In this document: positions 25,782 through 33,609 of the stretch, piece by piece | Numbering within the stretch: position 1 is the first letter of the stretch | Layout: every line of letters starts with the position of its first letter | Source of the DNA: Pseudobutyrivibrio sp. | GTDB taxonomy: Bacteria > Bacillota > Clostridia > Lachnospirales > Lachnospiraceae | Assembly: GCF_015057185.1 (NCBI RefSeq) | Contig: NZ_SVEV01000001.1 | Span: forward strand, 124,001 to 188,000 | Reading direction: 5' to 3' | Length of the DNA: 64,000 nucleotides | Program-made: the position numbers and the translations under genes | The notes under the pieces: generated by a model | The model's input: the letters and a program-made list of their open reading frames with translations, nothing else | Database searches by the model: none | Told to the model about the DNA's origin: nothing

Positions 25782-26429
25782 CTATACCATAAGTGCTAAT
25801 ACTCCATACATAGCCATTCCTAAACTAGCGGCACAGCAGCTTGGTGCATCTATAAATATCTTAAGTCCTGTCCTCCGAAGCAATAAACCTAGCAGTTGGA
25901 ATACTAAAGGGTTTAATGCCAAACACCATATCGGCAATATCAAAATACCATTAATTATTAATCCCATTACAACAATTGAAGGAACTATCACTAGCATGCA
26001 ATAAAGAGTAAAAAAGGGTATATATATTTGTGCGAATAAATCATATATAAGTTCTTTCGCTAGTTCTCTTTCACTTCTAACAGAAAGCTTCTGGTAAATA
26101 GTAGGCTGCAGGCACAAAAAAATGTGAATCATAAATCCACCCATTGCACCTATCAAAAATATAGCAGACAAAACTCCCGGAAATAGTTGATAGGACTCTG
26201 TCATTTTATTCATAAGCGCTACAAATCCACAGGAATACATTGGAACAGCAAACATAGCCAAAATGCCTGATATAACAAAACGCCAATGAGACATATTCTC
26301 CCATTCGCTATCTATAATTCCATTTTTTATATTATTAGGTCCCTTTAGATCTAATAACAAATCTGCAATAGCACATAGCAAACCGCCCACTATACCTATA
26401 ACTGCTAAAATATTATTTACAAAAAACAT
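25782..26429 (-). CDS. Integral membrane protein of unknown function (DUF6796-like)
   Basis: 215 residues from ATG at 26429 (GGAGAATG upstream). Six or seven hydrophobic segments, with a conserved-looking start IVGGLLCAIADLLLDLKGP and VPMYSCGFVALMNKM. Similar proteins of this layout are annotated DUF6796 in clostridia; the assignment is from memory and uncertain. It is downstream of the terminator of the MFS gene. Confidence 0.65.
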   Translation of the reverse strand: MFFVNNILAVIGIVGGLLCAIADLLLDLKGPNNIKNGIIDSEWENMSHWRFVISGILAMFAVPMYSCGFVALMNKMTESYQLFPGVLSAIFLIGAMGGFMIHIFLCLQPTIYQKLSVRSERELAKELIYDLFAQIYIPFFTLYCMLVIVPSIVVMGLIINGILILPIWCLALNPLVFQLLGLLLRRTGLKIFIDAPSCCAASLGMAMYGVLALMV

Positions 26430-26485
26430 GATACATTCTCCATAAATCATTCTCATTCATTTTTATAATCCTATAATATCAATAC

Positions 26486-26526
26486 TAAAAAAACAGACTT
26501 AAATCGCACTGATTTAAGTCTGTTTT
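26486..26526 (-). terminator. Strong terminator after the MFS gene
   Basis: On the minus strand AAAACAGACTTAAATC (26526-26511) pairs with GATTTAAGTCTGTTTT (26505-26490), 16 bp, loop of 5, followed by TTTAG. Confidence 0.9.
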
Positions 26527-26570
26527 ACACTAATTTATATTAATTTTAAGTGATTTGAATTTAGTATTTT

Positions 26571-27851
26571 TCATTGTTCTATAAATCTGTATTTTTTCAT
26601 GGATTGTCCAGAAACCAGGCATAACAATGTACCAGAAATTCCAAGAACAAACATCATAAGAGCTGCACCAGAGCCTTTGCCTGTACCAAATAGTGCATTC
26701 CAGAATGAATTATACCTATGATATGCCATAAATGGTTCGCATATGTTATCTACGCTAAATCCACCTAGAAACAGCCCTATAGGAATTGTAAAAAACTGAA
26801 GTGTGTTTCTACAAGCATAGACTCTTCCTTGCAATTCAACTGGTATATTACTACGCATAATAACGTCTTGATTAGCAACCATAAGTGGCACAAAGAACCA
26901 TCCTATAAATTGTCCAACACACCAAACAATTGAACTACTTGAAAATGCTAATATAAAGTTTTCAATTCCAAGAGAAAACAGCATTGTAAGATAAATTACT
27001 CTTACTCTATTCTTTGGCTTTGGAAGAATCGTAGGTAAAAAACTTCCTATTACCATGGCAATTCCTGAACAGGCTGTTACGATTCCAAGTGTATTATTTC
27101 CTGCCTTAGGAATCACAAGTGCTGGAAGAACTGCATCAAATGTAGAAGCAGTAAGATTAACACCAGCCATAAAGAGAATAATAGTAAATATCATAGGATT
27201 ATTTTTTAGGAAAGATAGCCCTTCTTTTGCAAGGATAAGAATACTATCATTTTGGTCCTCCTCTTTTGTTATTTCAGGCAAACTAATAAATAACGATAGT
27301 GAAATAAATGCCACAACAAATGTTAAAAGGTCTACCATGATGACTATATCTAATCCTGCTAGTCCATAAAGCGATGCAGCTAAAATAGGATTGCCTATGG
27401 AAATCAGTGATCTACTAAGAGATTGTAAACCACTGGTCTTTTGATAATCATCCTTTGGTACCACCAGAGTATACGCTACTTCTGATGCCGGTTGTTGTAC
27501 TGTATTCATAAGCCCCGAAAACATGTTTATTGCATAAAGATGCCACATTGTCAGGGTATCAATTTTGTAGAGAATAAAAACCAAAATTGTAGTAAACGCA
27601 GCCAAAAGATCACATACCAACATAGTTTTCTTTTTGTTAAACCTATCTGTTATTGCCCCAGCAAAAATGCTCATTGCAACATAAGGAGCATAGGTGCAGA
27701 TAGATAAAGCTGCCGTACTAAGTGCAGAACCTGTTTTTTCATATATCCATAAGGTAAGTGCAAATTCAGTCATAGCACTTCCTAGTTGCGATAGACTCTG
27801 AGTGCTCCAAAGAATATAAAAATCTCGTAATCCATGTATTCTATTTTTCAT
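26571..27851 (-). CDS. MFS drug-efflux-type transporter (Mef-like)
   Basis: 426 residues with about 12 hydrophobic segments. Near the N-terminus LWSTQSLSQLGSAMTEFAL and the loop DRFNKKKTMLVCDLLAA resemble the DHA3/Mef branch, which holds macrolide efflux pumps. It would export a small molecule using the proton gradient at the cell membrane. The start ATG has AAAAAGGAG 9 bases upstream, but that site is the right arm of a perfect 11-bp stem whose left arm lies in a 12-codon leader peptide. This suggests expression is induced by a ribosome-stalling drug. Substrate is inferred from this arrangement only. Confidence 0.85.
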   Translation of the reverse strand: MKNRIHGLRDFYILWSTQSLSQLGSAMTEFALTLWIYEKTGSALSTAALSICTYAPYVAMSIFAGAITDRFNKKKTMLVCDLLAAFTTILVFILYKIDTLTMWHLYAINMFSGLMNTVQQPASEVAYTLVVPKDDYQKTSGLQSLSRSLISIGNPILAASLYGLAGLDIVIMVDLLTFVVAFISLSLFISLPEITKEEDQNDSILILAKEGLSFLKNNPMIFTIILFMAGVNLTASTFDAVLPALVIPKAGNNTLGIVTACSGIAMVIGSFLPTILPKPKNRVRVIYLTMLFSLGIENFILAFSSSSIVWCVGQFIGWFFVPLMVANQDVIMRSNIPVELQGRVYACRNTLQFFTIPIGLFLGGFSVDNICEPFMAYHRYNSFWNALFGTGKGSGAALMMFVLGISGTLLCLVSGQSMKKYRFIEQ

Positions 27852-27858
27852 TTTTTTT

Positions 27859-27897
27859 GCTCCTTTTTCTAATTAATTATTATTTTGAAAAAGGAGC
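27859..27897 (-). promoter_or_regulatory. Stem-loop hiding the MFS ribosome binding site
   Basis: On the minus strand GCTCCTTTTTC (27897-27887) pairs perfectly with GAAAAAGGAGC (27869-27859), 17-base loop. The left arm covers leader codons 8-11, the right arm contains the AAGGAG of the MFS gene. A ribosome stalled near leader codon 8 would keep the arm open. No T run follows, so the control would be at translation. Confidence 0.75.
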
Positions 27898-27918
27898 TAC
27901 TGCAATGCAGATAATCAT
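27880..27918 (-). CDS. Leader peptide MIICIAVAPFSK of the MFS gene
   Basis: Twelve codons plus TAA, with a perfect AGGAGG (27931-27926) 7 bases before the ATG. The segment IAVA resembles IAVV of the ErmA leader class that stalls ribosomes in the presence of macrolides. Codon 8 (GCT), followed by proline, is the first codon of the stem's left arm. It is short and cannot be proven from sequence, but the ribosome binding site and its exact fit to the stem argue that it is translated. Confidence 0.7.
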   Translation of the reverse strand: MIICIAVAPFSK

Positions 27919-27942
27919 ACTAAAACCTCCTGTATATATAAC

Positions 27943-27960
27943 ATGGTAGACAACTACCAT
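27943..27960. repeat. Short inverted repeat ahead of the MFS leader
   Basis: ATGGTAG (27943-27949), ACAA, CTACCAT (27954-27960) is a perfect 7-bp dyad 12 bases upstream of the leader's ribosome binding site. It could be an operator or an RNA hairpin. No confident promoter was placed for this unit. Confidence 0.45.
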
Positions 27961-28055
27961 TACAACAAGTCGTGCTTTTGCTTCATCATTATTATTTATG
28001 ATTTCACAAGCTTTAAAAACTTCTTATCGTTCAGTTGCTCATTTGTTACATACTT

Positions 28056-28742
28056 TCAATCACAAAACAAAGCATAATTCGTGATAGGAGTCGGAGCATT
28101 TTGAGCTTCATCTTTACTGATTATATGAATTGCCCTAAATTGAATTCCATTCTCTTTAGCTGTCCGCTCCAAAATTGGTACGTACTTTGCATTAAAAGGA
28201 CACTGGCTTGTATAATACAAAACATACCCATTTTCATCTATATGTGGATGCTTAGCACAGTCTTTGAATCGTGGTGGGGCTACCTTATCTTCAAACGGCA
28301 GATACCAAAGCTGAACACCATTATCTGCTTCATCGCCTACAATAAAGCCTTTATACTTCAAAAACTTCGGATCGGCCAGAAACGGCTTTTTCTTAGTTGC
28401 ACATAAAATACAAAGACCCTTCTTGCCTTTTCCTTTGCTATCCTCGATGCAATCATTCAGAAGATCCGTAGAATATCCATGTCCTTTGAAAGAACCGGAC
28501 ACCCACAGACAGTCGATGTACATATATCCATCTGCCTCAATCGGAATCCATGCATTTTCCGCAGGGATATATTCAATGAAACACTTACCACGTTCGGCAC
28601 TCTTCAGAAAAACAAGTCCATCTTCAAACCTATCAGACAGCCAAGTCTTCTTAGAAGAAACTTGTACATCTTTATTATTTGAAATAGCACAACATATATG
28701 CTCGTTTTCAATATTCTCTTTAGTCACCTGTATATAATCCAT
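28056..28742 (-). CDS. YoaP-like N-acetyltransferase, C-terminus cut by an in-frame stop
   Basis: 228 residues as read. GNAT-type N-terminal half (VSGSFKGHGYSTDLLNDCI; CILCATKKKPF) and a YoaP-type C-terminal half (GYVLYYTSQCPFNAKYVP). The frame ends at TGA (28056-28058) after NYALFCD but remains open beyond it for 20 codons (KYVTNEQLNDKKFLKLVKS) to a TAA at 27996-27998. Reading through would give 248 residues, close to the ~250 of Bacillus YoaP, so the TGA looks like a GGA-to-TGA mutation or recoding. AGGGGG precedes ATG. Function in this family is unclear. Confidence 0.75.
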   Translation of the reverse strand: MDYIQVTKENIENEHICCAISNNKDVQVSSKKTWLSDRFEDGLVFLKSAERGKCFIEYIPAENAWIPIEADGYMYIDCLWVSGSFKGHGYSTDLLNDCIEDSKGKGKKGLCILCATKKKPFLADPKFLKYKGFIVGDEADNGVQLWYLPFEDKVAPPRFKDCAKHPHIDENGYVLYYTSQCPFNAKYVPILERTAKENGIQFRAIHIISKDEAQNAPTPITNYALFCD

Positions 28743-28745
28743 AGC

Positions 28746-29378
28746 CTACCCCCTATTATTTAAATCTCCCCTAAGCAAATAAACACCTAAAATACAATTA
28801 AAAATCACAACCGAGAATGTGCTTAGTCTTTCAAATAATCCAAATAGATTTTTAGGCGCTATTCCTGTACCAAGTACACCTATAAACATCATCAAAAAGC
28901 AAATAAGTGCCCAATTGCTAATGAAACTAAGACCGTCTATTCTTGCCCCAATAATAATACATATAAGGGAGGCAATCGATAAAAGCACAACTAGAATAGT
29001 TACTACAATATGCATTACATTTTGAAAACTAGACATACTTTCATTTGCAACAAGTGGAAACATTTTATAACCGATATTTGTTATCCATTCCATTGCGGCA
29101 AACAATCCAATTCCAATTTTAAAAAGCTTACAATCCTGACAACTTACTGCCACGCAAACAGCCATTATAGATACAAGGCCGCATGGACCAAATAAAGCAT
29201 TTAACCTGTCAGCCAAATCTGCCGACGGCGCTCCTACTGCACTTAAATCACTAACTGCCATTGAAAGCCAATCATATCCCGGATATGCAATAGGTGAAAT
29301 AAAAACCATGGCAGCATATGATAATAAACTTAATATTCCGCAAAAACCTAAATGCTCTAATCTAAACTCTTTTTTCAT
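28746..29378 (-). CDS. DUF998 family membrane protein
   Basis: 210 residues with six hydrophobic segments. The N-terminal SPIAYPGYDWLSMAVSDLSAVGAPSA block (shown in part: YPGYDWLSMAVSDLSA) is characteristic of DUF998. Function unknown. It starts with AGGAAG upstream and is followed 3 bases later by the YoaP-like gene, so they are probably cotranscribed. Confidence 0.85.
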   Translation of the reverse strand: MKKEFRLEHLGFCGILSLLSYAAMVFISPIAYPGYDWLSMAVSDLSAVGAPSADLADRLNALFGPCGLVSIMAVCVAVSCQDCKLFKIGIGLFAAMEWITNIGYKMFPLVANESMSSFQNVMHIVVTILVVLLSIASLICIIIGARIDGLSFISNWALICFLMMFIGVLGTGIAPKNLFGLFERLSTFSVVIFNCILGVYLLRGDLNNRG

Positions 29379-29458
29379 TAGTCTTCCTAATCCCTATCTT
29401 GCACTGAATAAAATCATTATTATAAACATGACCCTCATTTAGCTGAGTATCTAACTAC

Positions 29459-30787
29459 CTAAATAACCATCCTAACTTTAAATACTCCATTCTCTGATAT
29501 ATATTTAATATCACTATCTGTTTCTTGAATAAATGCAAGTACACTTCTGGTACCAATTCCATGATTTGACATATTGCTAAATGGATATCCATCCTCATTT
29601 AGTGGCACAACCCCATCACATGAATTTACTATTTCTAGAAGAAGCTGGCTTTTATATTTTGCAGTAACTTCAATGAATCTATCATTCTCATCAAGATTCT
29701 CACAAGCATGTATTGCATTTTCTAAAAGATTGCTTATCACAATAGCAAGTTGCAATTCATCCATCTCAAGTTCTCGAGGGATATTAGTTGATACAGTAAT
29801 TTTAATATTATTTAATTCCGCAAGAGAAACATAGTGAGTAAGCGATGCATTAATTGTAGCATTATCACAGTATTTCTTTATACTCCTAGGTTCTATTGCC
29901 ATACGATCTTCTAAACAGCTTTTAGCTTTCTCTATATTTCCTTCTTGTAGTAATGACAAAAGTAGAGCCTCGAAGTGCCTACGGTCATGACGCATTTTTC
30001 TATCTTGCTCAATCACCTCCTCTGATGATGTAAGTCTTTCCTTCATATTTTTTGTGGCCAGTGCCATTATTTCTGCATCAGATTGAAGCTTGATTTCATT
30101 CTGCTTAAGGATAATTTCCTTTTTCAGCAAATCAGTAAATTTTTCAAGTAAAGCAAAAACGAATAAATTGAATAATATGAGAATAACAATCATCTTTGTA
30201 TATTCAGTAAGAATAAAAGAATCGCCATTATTTATATATTCAACTCCTGTAAAACAATAAAAAATAATTGTTACAAATGGAAGCACCACATATGCCAATG
30301 CAACCTTATCAAATCTTCTATCTTTTTCTTTGTTTCCAAAGTAGCACATACCTTTAGCAAAGATAAACTGTACTAAAAGTGTCACGCCTGTACCAGTTGG
30401 AACCATCCATGCATAGTCCATATTATAACTATCAATTTGCCCCATATCTTCCATCGCTAAGGCAATACCAATTTCAAGGGCGCCTTGCATTGCTATATAA
30501 AAAATAAAATAGACTATACCACGTATATTATTAACCTTATAGCCAATAAATAAAGGCAAAAAATAGAAAGCAAATGCGGCAATCATATTTAAAACTGTAT
30601 GACCAAATGTATTTAAATAGAAAAAGCCTACAACCGAAAAAACATAAATCACTAATAAGCAAAACCAGTTTTTCTCGAAAAAATCACGCTTTTTATAAAA
30701 ATTCTTGTGAAACAAATAGTATATGTATATGGCCACAATATTTCCAACAAATAATAACGAATATGGTCCAGCAAGAAAATCAGTCAT
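29459..30787 (-). CDS. AgrC-type sensor histidine kinase (GHKL)
   Basis: 442 residues. Six to seven membrane segments fill residues ~5-210, followed by a coiled region (~215-265) and a kinase core: MRHDRRHFEALLLSLL holds the phospho-accepting His, NLLENAIHAC is the N box and GIGTRSVLAFI the G box. This is the AgrC/peptide-sensing family, paired here with a LytTR regulator encoded upstream. No agrB/agrD-like genes are beside it, so the signal is unknown; a host or own peptide, or a bacteriocin, are possible. Confidence 0.88.
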   Translation of the reverse strand: MTDFLAGPYSLLFVGNIVAIYIYYLFHKNFYKKRDFFEKNWFCLLVIYVFSVVGFFYLNTFGHTVLNMIAAFAFYFLPLFIGYKVNNIRGIVYFIFYIAMQGALEIGIALAMEDMGQIDSYNMDYAWMVPTGTGVTLLVQFIFAKGMCYFGNKEKDRRFDKVALAYVVLPFVTIIFYCFTGVEYINNGDSFILTEYTKMIVILILFNLFVFALLEKFTDLLKKEIILKQNEIKLQSDAEIMALATKNMKERLTSSEEVIEQDRKMRHDRRHFEALLLSLLQEGNIEKAKSCLEDRMAIEPRSIKKYCDNATINASLTHYVSLAELNNIKITVSTNIPRELEMDELQLAIVISNLLENAIHACENLDENDRFIEVTAKYKSQLLLEIVNSCDGVVPLNEDGYPFSNMSNHGIGTRSVLAFIQETDSDIKYISENGVFKVRMVI

Positions 30788-30965
30788 ATCTACCCTTTCT
30801 TATCAAATTAGTTTATATCCCTCAGCTTTTATTCTAATAAATGCATTCAAATAAATAAAGAATAACTAACCACACTAACGCTTTGTGTCCCATATTTAAT
30901 TCTAGACCATAATATTTCGTCTCATTTACCCTCCTAATGTCTATGATTAGTATCCCATAAATTGA

Positions 30966-31172
30966 TTAATCTATAACCTTATTCGGCCATCTACATATCC
31001 CAACTTCCAAGACTGTCTCTTCTTTAATATGGAAATCTGCGTATTTGCAGTACCAACACCCCTTTATACTTTCAATTGAATCTTCTCTAGGCGTGTAAGC
31101 TGGGCAACAATCATTAGGCCAGACGCTTCCATCTTTTTTTGGAATTTCATAAACATGATTTTCTTTTGCCAT
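30966..31172 (-). CDS. Small Cys-rich protein
   Basis: 68 residues from ATG at 31172 (AGAGGAAATACT upstream); the open frame before it is not coding-like. It has five cysteines: the pair CC in NDCCPAYTP, CWYC, and one in VGICRWPN, with HIKEE between, suggesting a metal- or zinc-bound mini-domain. No known family is recognised with certainty. It lies between the response regulator and the sensor kinase on the same strand, so it may be part of that signalling unit. Confidence 0.65.
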   Translation of the reverse strand: MAKENHVYEIPKKDGSVWPNDCCPAYTPREDSIESIKGCWYCKYADFHIKEETVLEVGICRWPNKVID

Positions 31173-31270
31173 AGTATTTCCTCTTTTTATGTCACCTTTC
31201 AATAACAAATATATCACAATGCATATATACAGAATTTTTTCACACTGTTTTCCCCCGAATTTGCACGGAA

Positions 31271-31309
31271 TTAAAAAAAGACATATCAAAATGACATGTC
31301 TTTTTTGAT
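31271..31309 (-). terminator. Terminator after the LytTR response regulator
   Basis: On the minus strand AAAAAAGACAT (31306-31296) pairs with ATGTCTTTTTT (31284-31274). It separates the regulator from the small Cys-rich protein and kinase. Confidence 0.8.
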
Positions 31310-31314
31310 TTATA

Positions 31315-32040
31315 TTAAAATCTAAAATCCATATATGCATCCATCACTTCAGAATGTCTGCTTTTTGAAACTGGAAGTATCTCTTTATTTCTAAGAGTTA
31401 TCTCAGTTTTAGTTAGTTTATCAATTGCACCAACATTTACTGCAATTGACTCATGACACCTTACAAAATCAGTTCCTCCATGATTCTCATCGAGATAATC
31501 AGAAAATCCTACTCGAAGCGTTGGTGGAGAGATGCATTCTCCAGAGCCCAAATGATATGTAACCAAATGATTTCGGTATTCAATATAGAGAATATCATCA
31601 AGCTTAATAGTTTGAAATCCACCTTTGACTTTAATTAGGACGCTTTTATCATTCTCTAAATCTATGCGACTAATAGCTAAATCAAGAGTGGAAAATAGTT
31701 TTTCTCTATCAACAGGTTTTAAAATATAATTAATAGGATTTACATCAAAAGATTCTAGCGCATATGTGCTTTCTGAAGTAGCGAAAATAATCTGTGCATC
31801 CGGCTGATTCCATCTAAGCTCTCTAGCCGCCTCAATACCTGTGACCATAGGCATAACAATATCTAGAATATAAATATGAGGTCTGAACCCCATGCATTCT
31901 TCCAAAAGAGCATCTGGATGATTAAATACCTTTACGTCTGCGTTTATGTTTTTTTCCTGTAAATATTCATCTACAAAATTTAAAATCCTTTGACAATCTC
32001 TTTTGTCGTCATCACATAAAGCAATTCTTAATTTATTCAT
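31315..32040 (-). CDS. LytTR-family response regulator (AgrA-type)
   Basis: 241 residues from ATG at 32040 (AGGAG upstream); a GTG two codons earlier is less likely. The receiver domain has acidic residues D10-D12 and the phospho-acceptor D60 (PHIYILDIVMPMV); residues ~135-241 form a LytTR DNA-binding domain (VKGGFQTIKLDDILYIEYRN; FVRCHESIAVNVGAIDKL). It is the probable partner of the AgrC-type kinase encoded downstream, from which it is separated by a terminator and a small gene. Confidence 0.92.
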   Translation of the reverse strand: MNKLRIALCDDDKRDCQRILNFVDEYLQEKNINADVKVFNHPDALLEECMGFRPHIYILDIVMPMVTGIEAARELRWNQPDAQIIFATSESTYALESFDVNPINYILKPVDREKLFSTLDLAISRIDLENDKSVLIKVKGGFQTIKLDDILYIEYRNHLVTYHLGSGECISPPTLRVGFSDYLDENHGGTDFVRCHESIAVNVGAIDKLTKTEITLRNKEILPVSKSRHSEVMDAYMDFRF

Positions 32041-32094
32041 ACCCACTCCTAAATAATCCTTACTTAGTTCATTATAACACTATCTAATATTATC

Positions 32095-32140
32095 ACTAAT
32101 AAAAAACCAGACCCTGATATCACATATTTGGGTCTGGTTT
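32095..32140 (-). terminator. Terminator after recU
   Basis: On the minus strand AAACCAGACCC (32140-32130) pairs with GGGTCTGGTTT (32114-32104), followed by TTTATTAG. Confidence 0.9.
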
Positions 32141-32153
32141 GCACTTATAAATT

Positions 32154-32687
32154 TTATGGCCTGGTAGACAAATCAATGTTGATCATATCTAGATAAGGCA
32201 CTAGCAAATTAGGCTTTGTAGTAAAGAAATACTTTTCATCTAATTCTTCGATTCTAAAGCTTTTTCTGCCGCCTTCCTGCATCCTGTCCCAGAATGATTT
32301 CAGCTTTTCGTAGGTTAGATAATAATACATATCTCGCTCGCTAAAGAAAATCAAAATAAACGCCAGTCCATCCTGCGCTTCCCATTTGCCCATAAAATCA
32401 ATCTGATGTGCATGTATATTTTGAAGTGGAAATGTGTCTTTATTACATTCTTTTGCGTCAAAACATACTGGAATTCCTTGGATTGCCCCCACATAATCGA
32501 CAGTTGATTTTTGGTCAAAATAGGCAAGAGTAATATGCCCTTTTTTACTGTCCATATCTATAGGTGTAATTGGTGTGGGAATTTTCTGGATGAGAGCTAA
32601 ACCGTTTTCGGCATAAACCTCATTTGTTTTATTTATGAATTCTTCAAATGTGGATCCACGAAGTCCACGTGACTTAAATGTACTCAT
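32154..32687 (-). CDS. recU: Holliday junction resolvase RecU
   Basis: 177 residues from ATG at 32687, with GAGGGAG upstream and overlapping the 3' end of the pseudouridine synthase gene by 14 bases. The nuclease core shows [20 protein letters not shown] (metal-binding Asp and Lys), then [14 protein letters not shown], which match RecU. The enzyme cuts four-way junctions in recombination in Gram-positive bacteria, the counterpart of RuvC; ruvAB are elsewhere in this window and no ruvC was seen. Confidence 0.9.
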   Translation of the reverse strand: MSTFKSRGLRGSTFEEFINKTNEVYAENGLALIQKIPTPITPIDMDSKKGHITLAYFDQKSTVDYVGAIQGIPVCFDAKECNKDTFPLQNIHAHQIDFMGKWEAQDGLAFILIFFSERDMYYYLTYEKLKSFWDRMQEGGRKSFRIEELDEKYFFTTKPNLLVPYLDMINIDLSTRP

Positions 32688-33609
32688 TAAACTCCCTCGG
32701 TAAATCACAGACATATTTCCTTCCGTCTGCAAATTCAATGGAATATGCATGCAGAAGCTGCCCTCTTACCTTTTGTTTTTTATTAATTATCGTATTTCCG
32801 TATTTATTATCTCCTAAAATTGGATGCCCTATAGAGGCCAAATGTGCTCTAATCTGATGAGTTCTACCTGTAATCAAATGAATCTCAAGCAAAGTAAAAT
32901 CATCTCCAATATTTTTTATTGGTCGATAAGCTGTCTTGATTGGCTTTGAATCTTTTGCCTCATGATCCAAAATAGTTACCTTATTTGTGGATTCATCCTT
33001 AGATAAAAAACCATTAATCTCCTGCTTACAGTCAATTTTGCCAAGAACTACAGTACGATACATCTTTCTACAGCTTCGTTCTTTTAATGCTTCACCTAAT
33101 TCCTGTGCAGCATGTAGATTCTTTGCAAAAAGTACTATGCCAGAAGTATTTCTATCCAACCTGTTACAAACGCTTGGATGGAAATGTTTAAAGCGTTCTT
33201 CACTAAGCTGGCCCTCATTAATCATATAGGATATAGCCATCTCATTTATTGAAACATCTGAGGGTGTATCCTTTTGAGATTTTATTCCTGCTGGTTTATT
33301 AATAATGATAATATCATCATCCTCATAAACTATAGAAATATTATGATTTACTTCTTTGATGGAATAATAGAGTTCATCTCTATCATCAGCTCCCGCCATT
33401 TTGGCAAAAGTTTCATCAGAAAACCAAATCTTGATATTATCGCCTATATTAAGTTTCTCTGACCCATCAGCTTTTTTGTCATTCAAAGTAATATTCTTCT
33501 TACGAAGCATTTTATAAATAAAGCTTGTGCTTGCGTTAGGAAGAACGCGTTTTAAAAATTTATCAAAACGTTGATTACTATCGTTTGCGCTTATTTTTAG
33601 TTCTTTCAT
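32674..33609 (-). CDS. RluA/RluD-family 23S rRNA pseudouridine synthase
   Basis: 311 residues with an N-terminal S4 RNA-binding domain (1-~65) and the catalytic domain. The active aspartate D152 is in [40 protein letters not shown] is also typical. The product modifies uridines in 23S rRNA; which position (RluC or RluD type) is not decidable. It overlaps the YgiQ gene by 32 bases and recU by 14 bases, so these are coupled. Confidence 0.92.
   Translation of the reverse strand: MKELKISANDSNQRFDKFLKRVLPNASTSFIYKMLRKKNITLNDKKADGSEKLNIGDNIKIWFSDETFAKMAGADDRDELYYSIKEVNHNISIVYEDDDIIIINKPAGIKSQKDTPSDVSINEMAISYMINEGQLSEERFKHFHPSVCNRLDRNTSGIVLFAKNLHAAQELGEALKERSCRKMYRTVVLGKIDCKQEINGFLSKDESTNKVTILDHEAKDSKPIKTAYRPIKNIGDDFTLLEIHLITGRTHQIRAHLASIGHPILGDNKYGNTIINKKQKVRGQLLHAYSIEFADGRKYVCDLPREFNEYI

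Noticed and set aside
27936-27968. Promoter TTGTAA-N19-TATATA around the dyad ahead of the MFS leader (MerR-type spacing)
   Set aside because: Its start would fall at or after the leader's AGGAGG, leaving no room for ribosome binding; the dyad was kept only as a repeat.
30834-30893. Tiny hydrophobic open frame MGHKALVWLVILYLFECIY beside the AgrC-type kinase, possible signal peptide
   Set aside because: It has no ribosome binding site, only 19 codons, and lacks an AgrD-like layout; no AgrB is present. AT-rich DNA gives such frames by chance.
31194-31270. LytTR binding sites before the small Cys-rich gene
   Set aside because: ACAGTG-like half-sites do not form the paired 9-bp repeats expected.
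26571-32040. Accessory region as a mobile element or genomic island
   Set aside because: No integrase, transposase, tRNA or direct repeats were seen at its borders, and base composition looks like the neighbours by eye.
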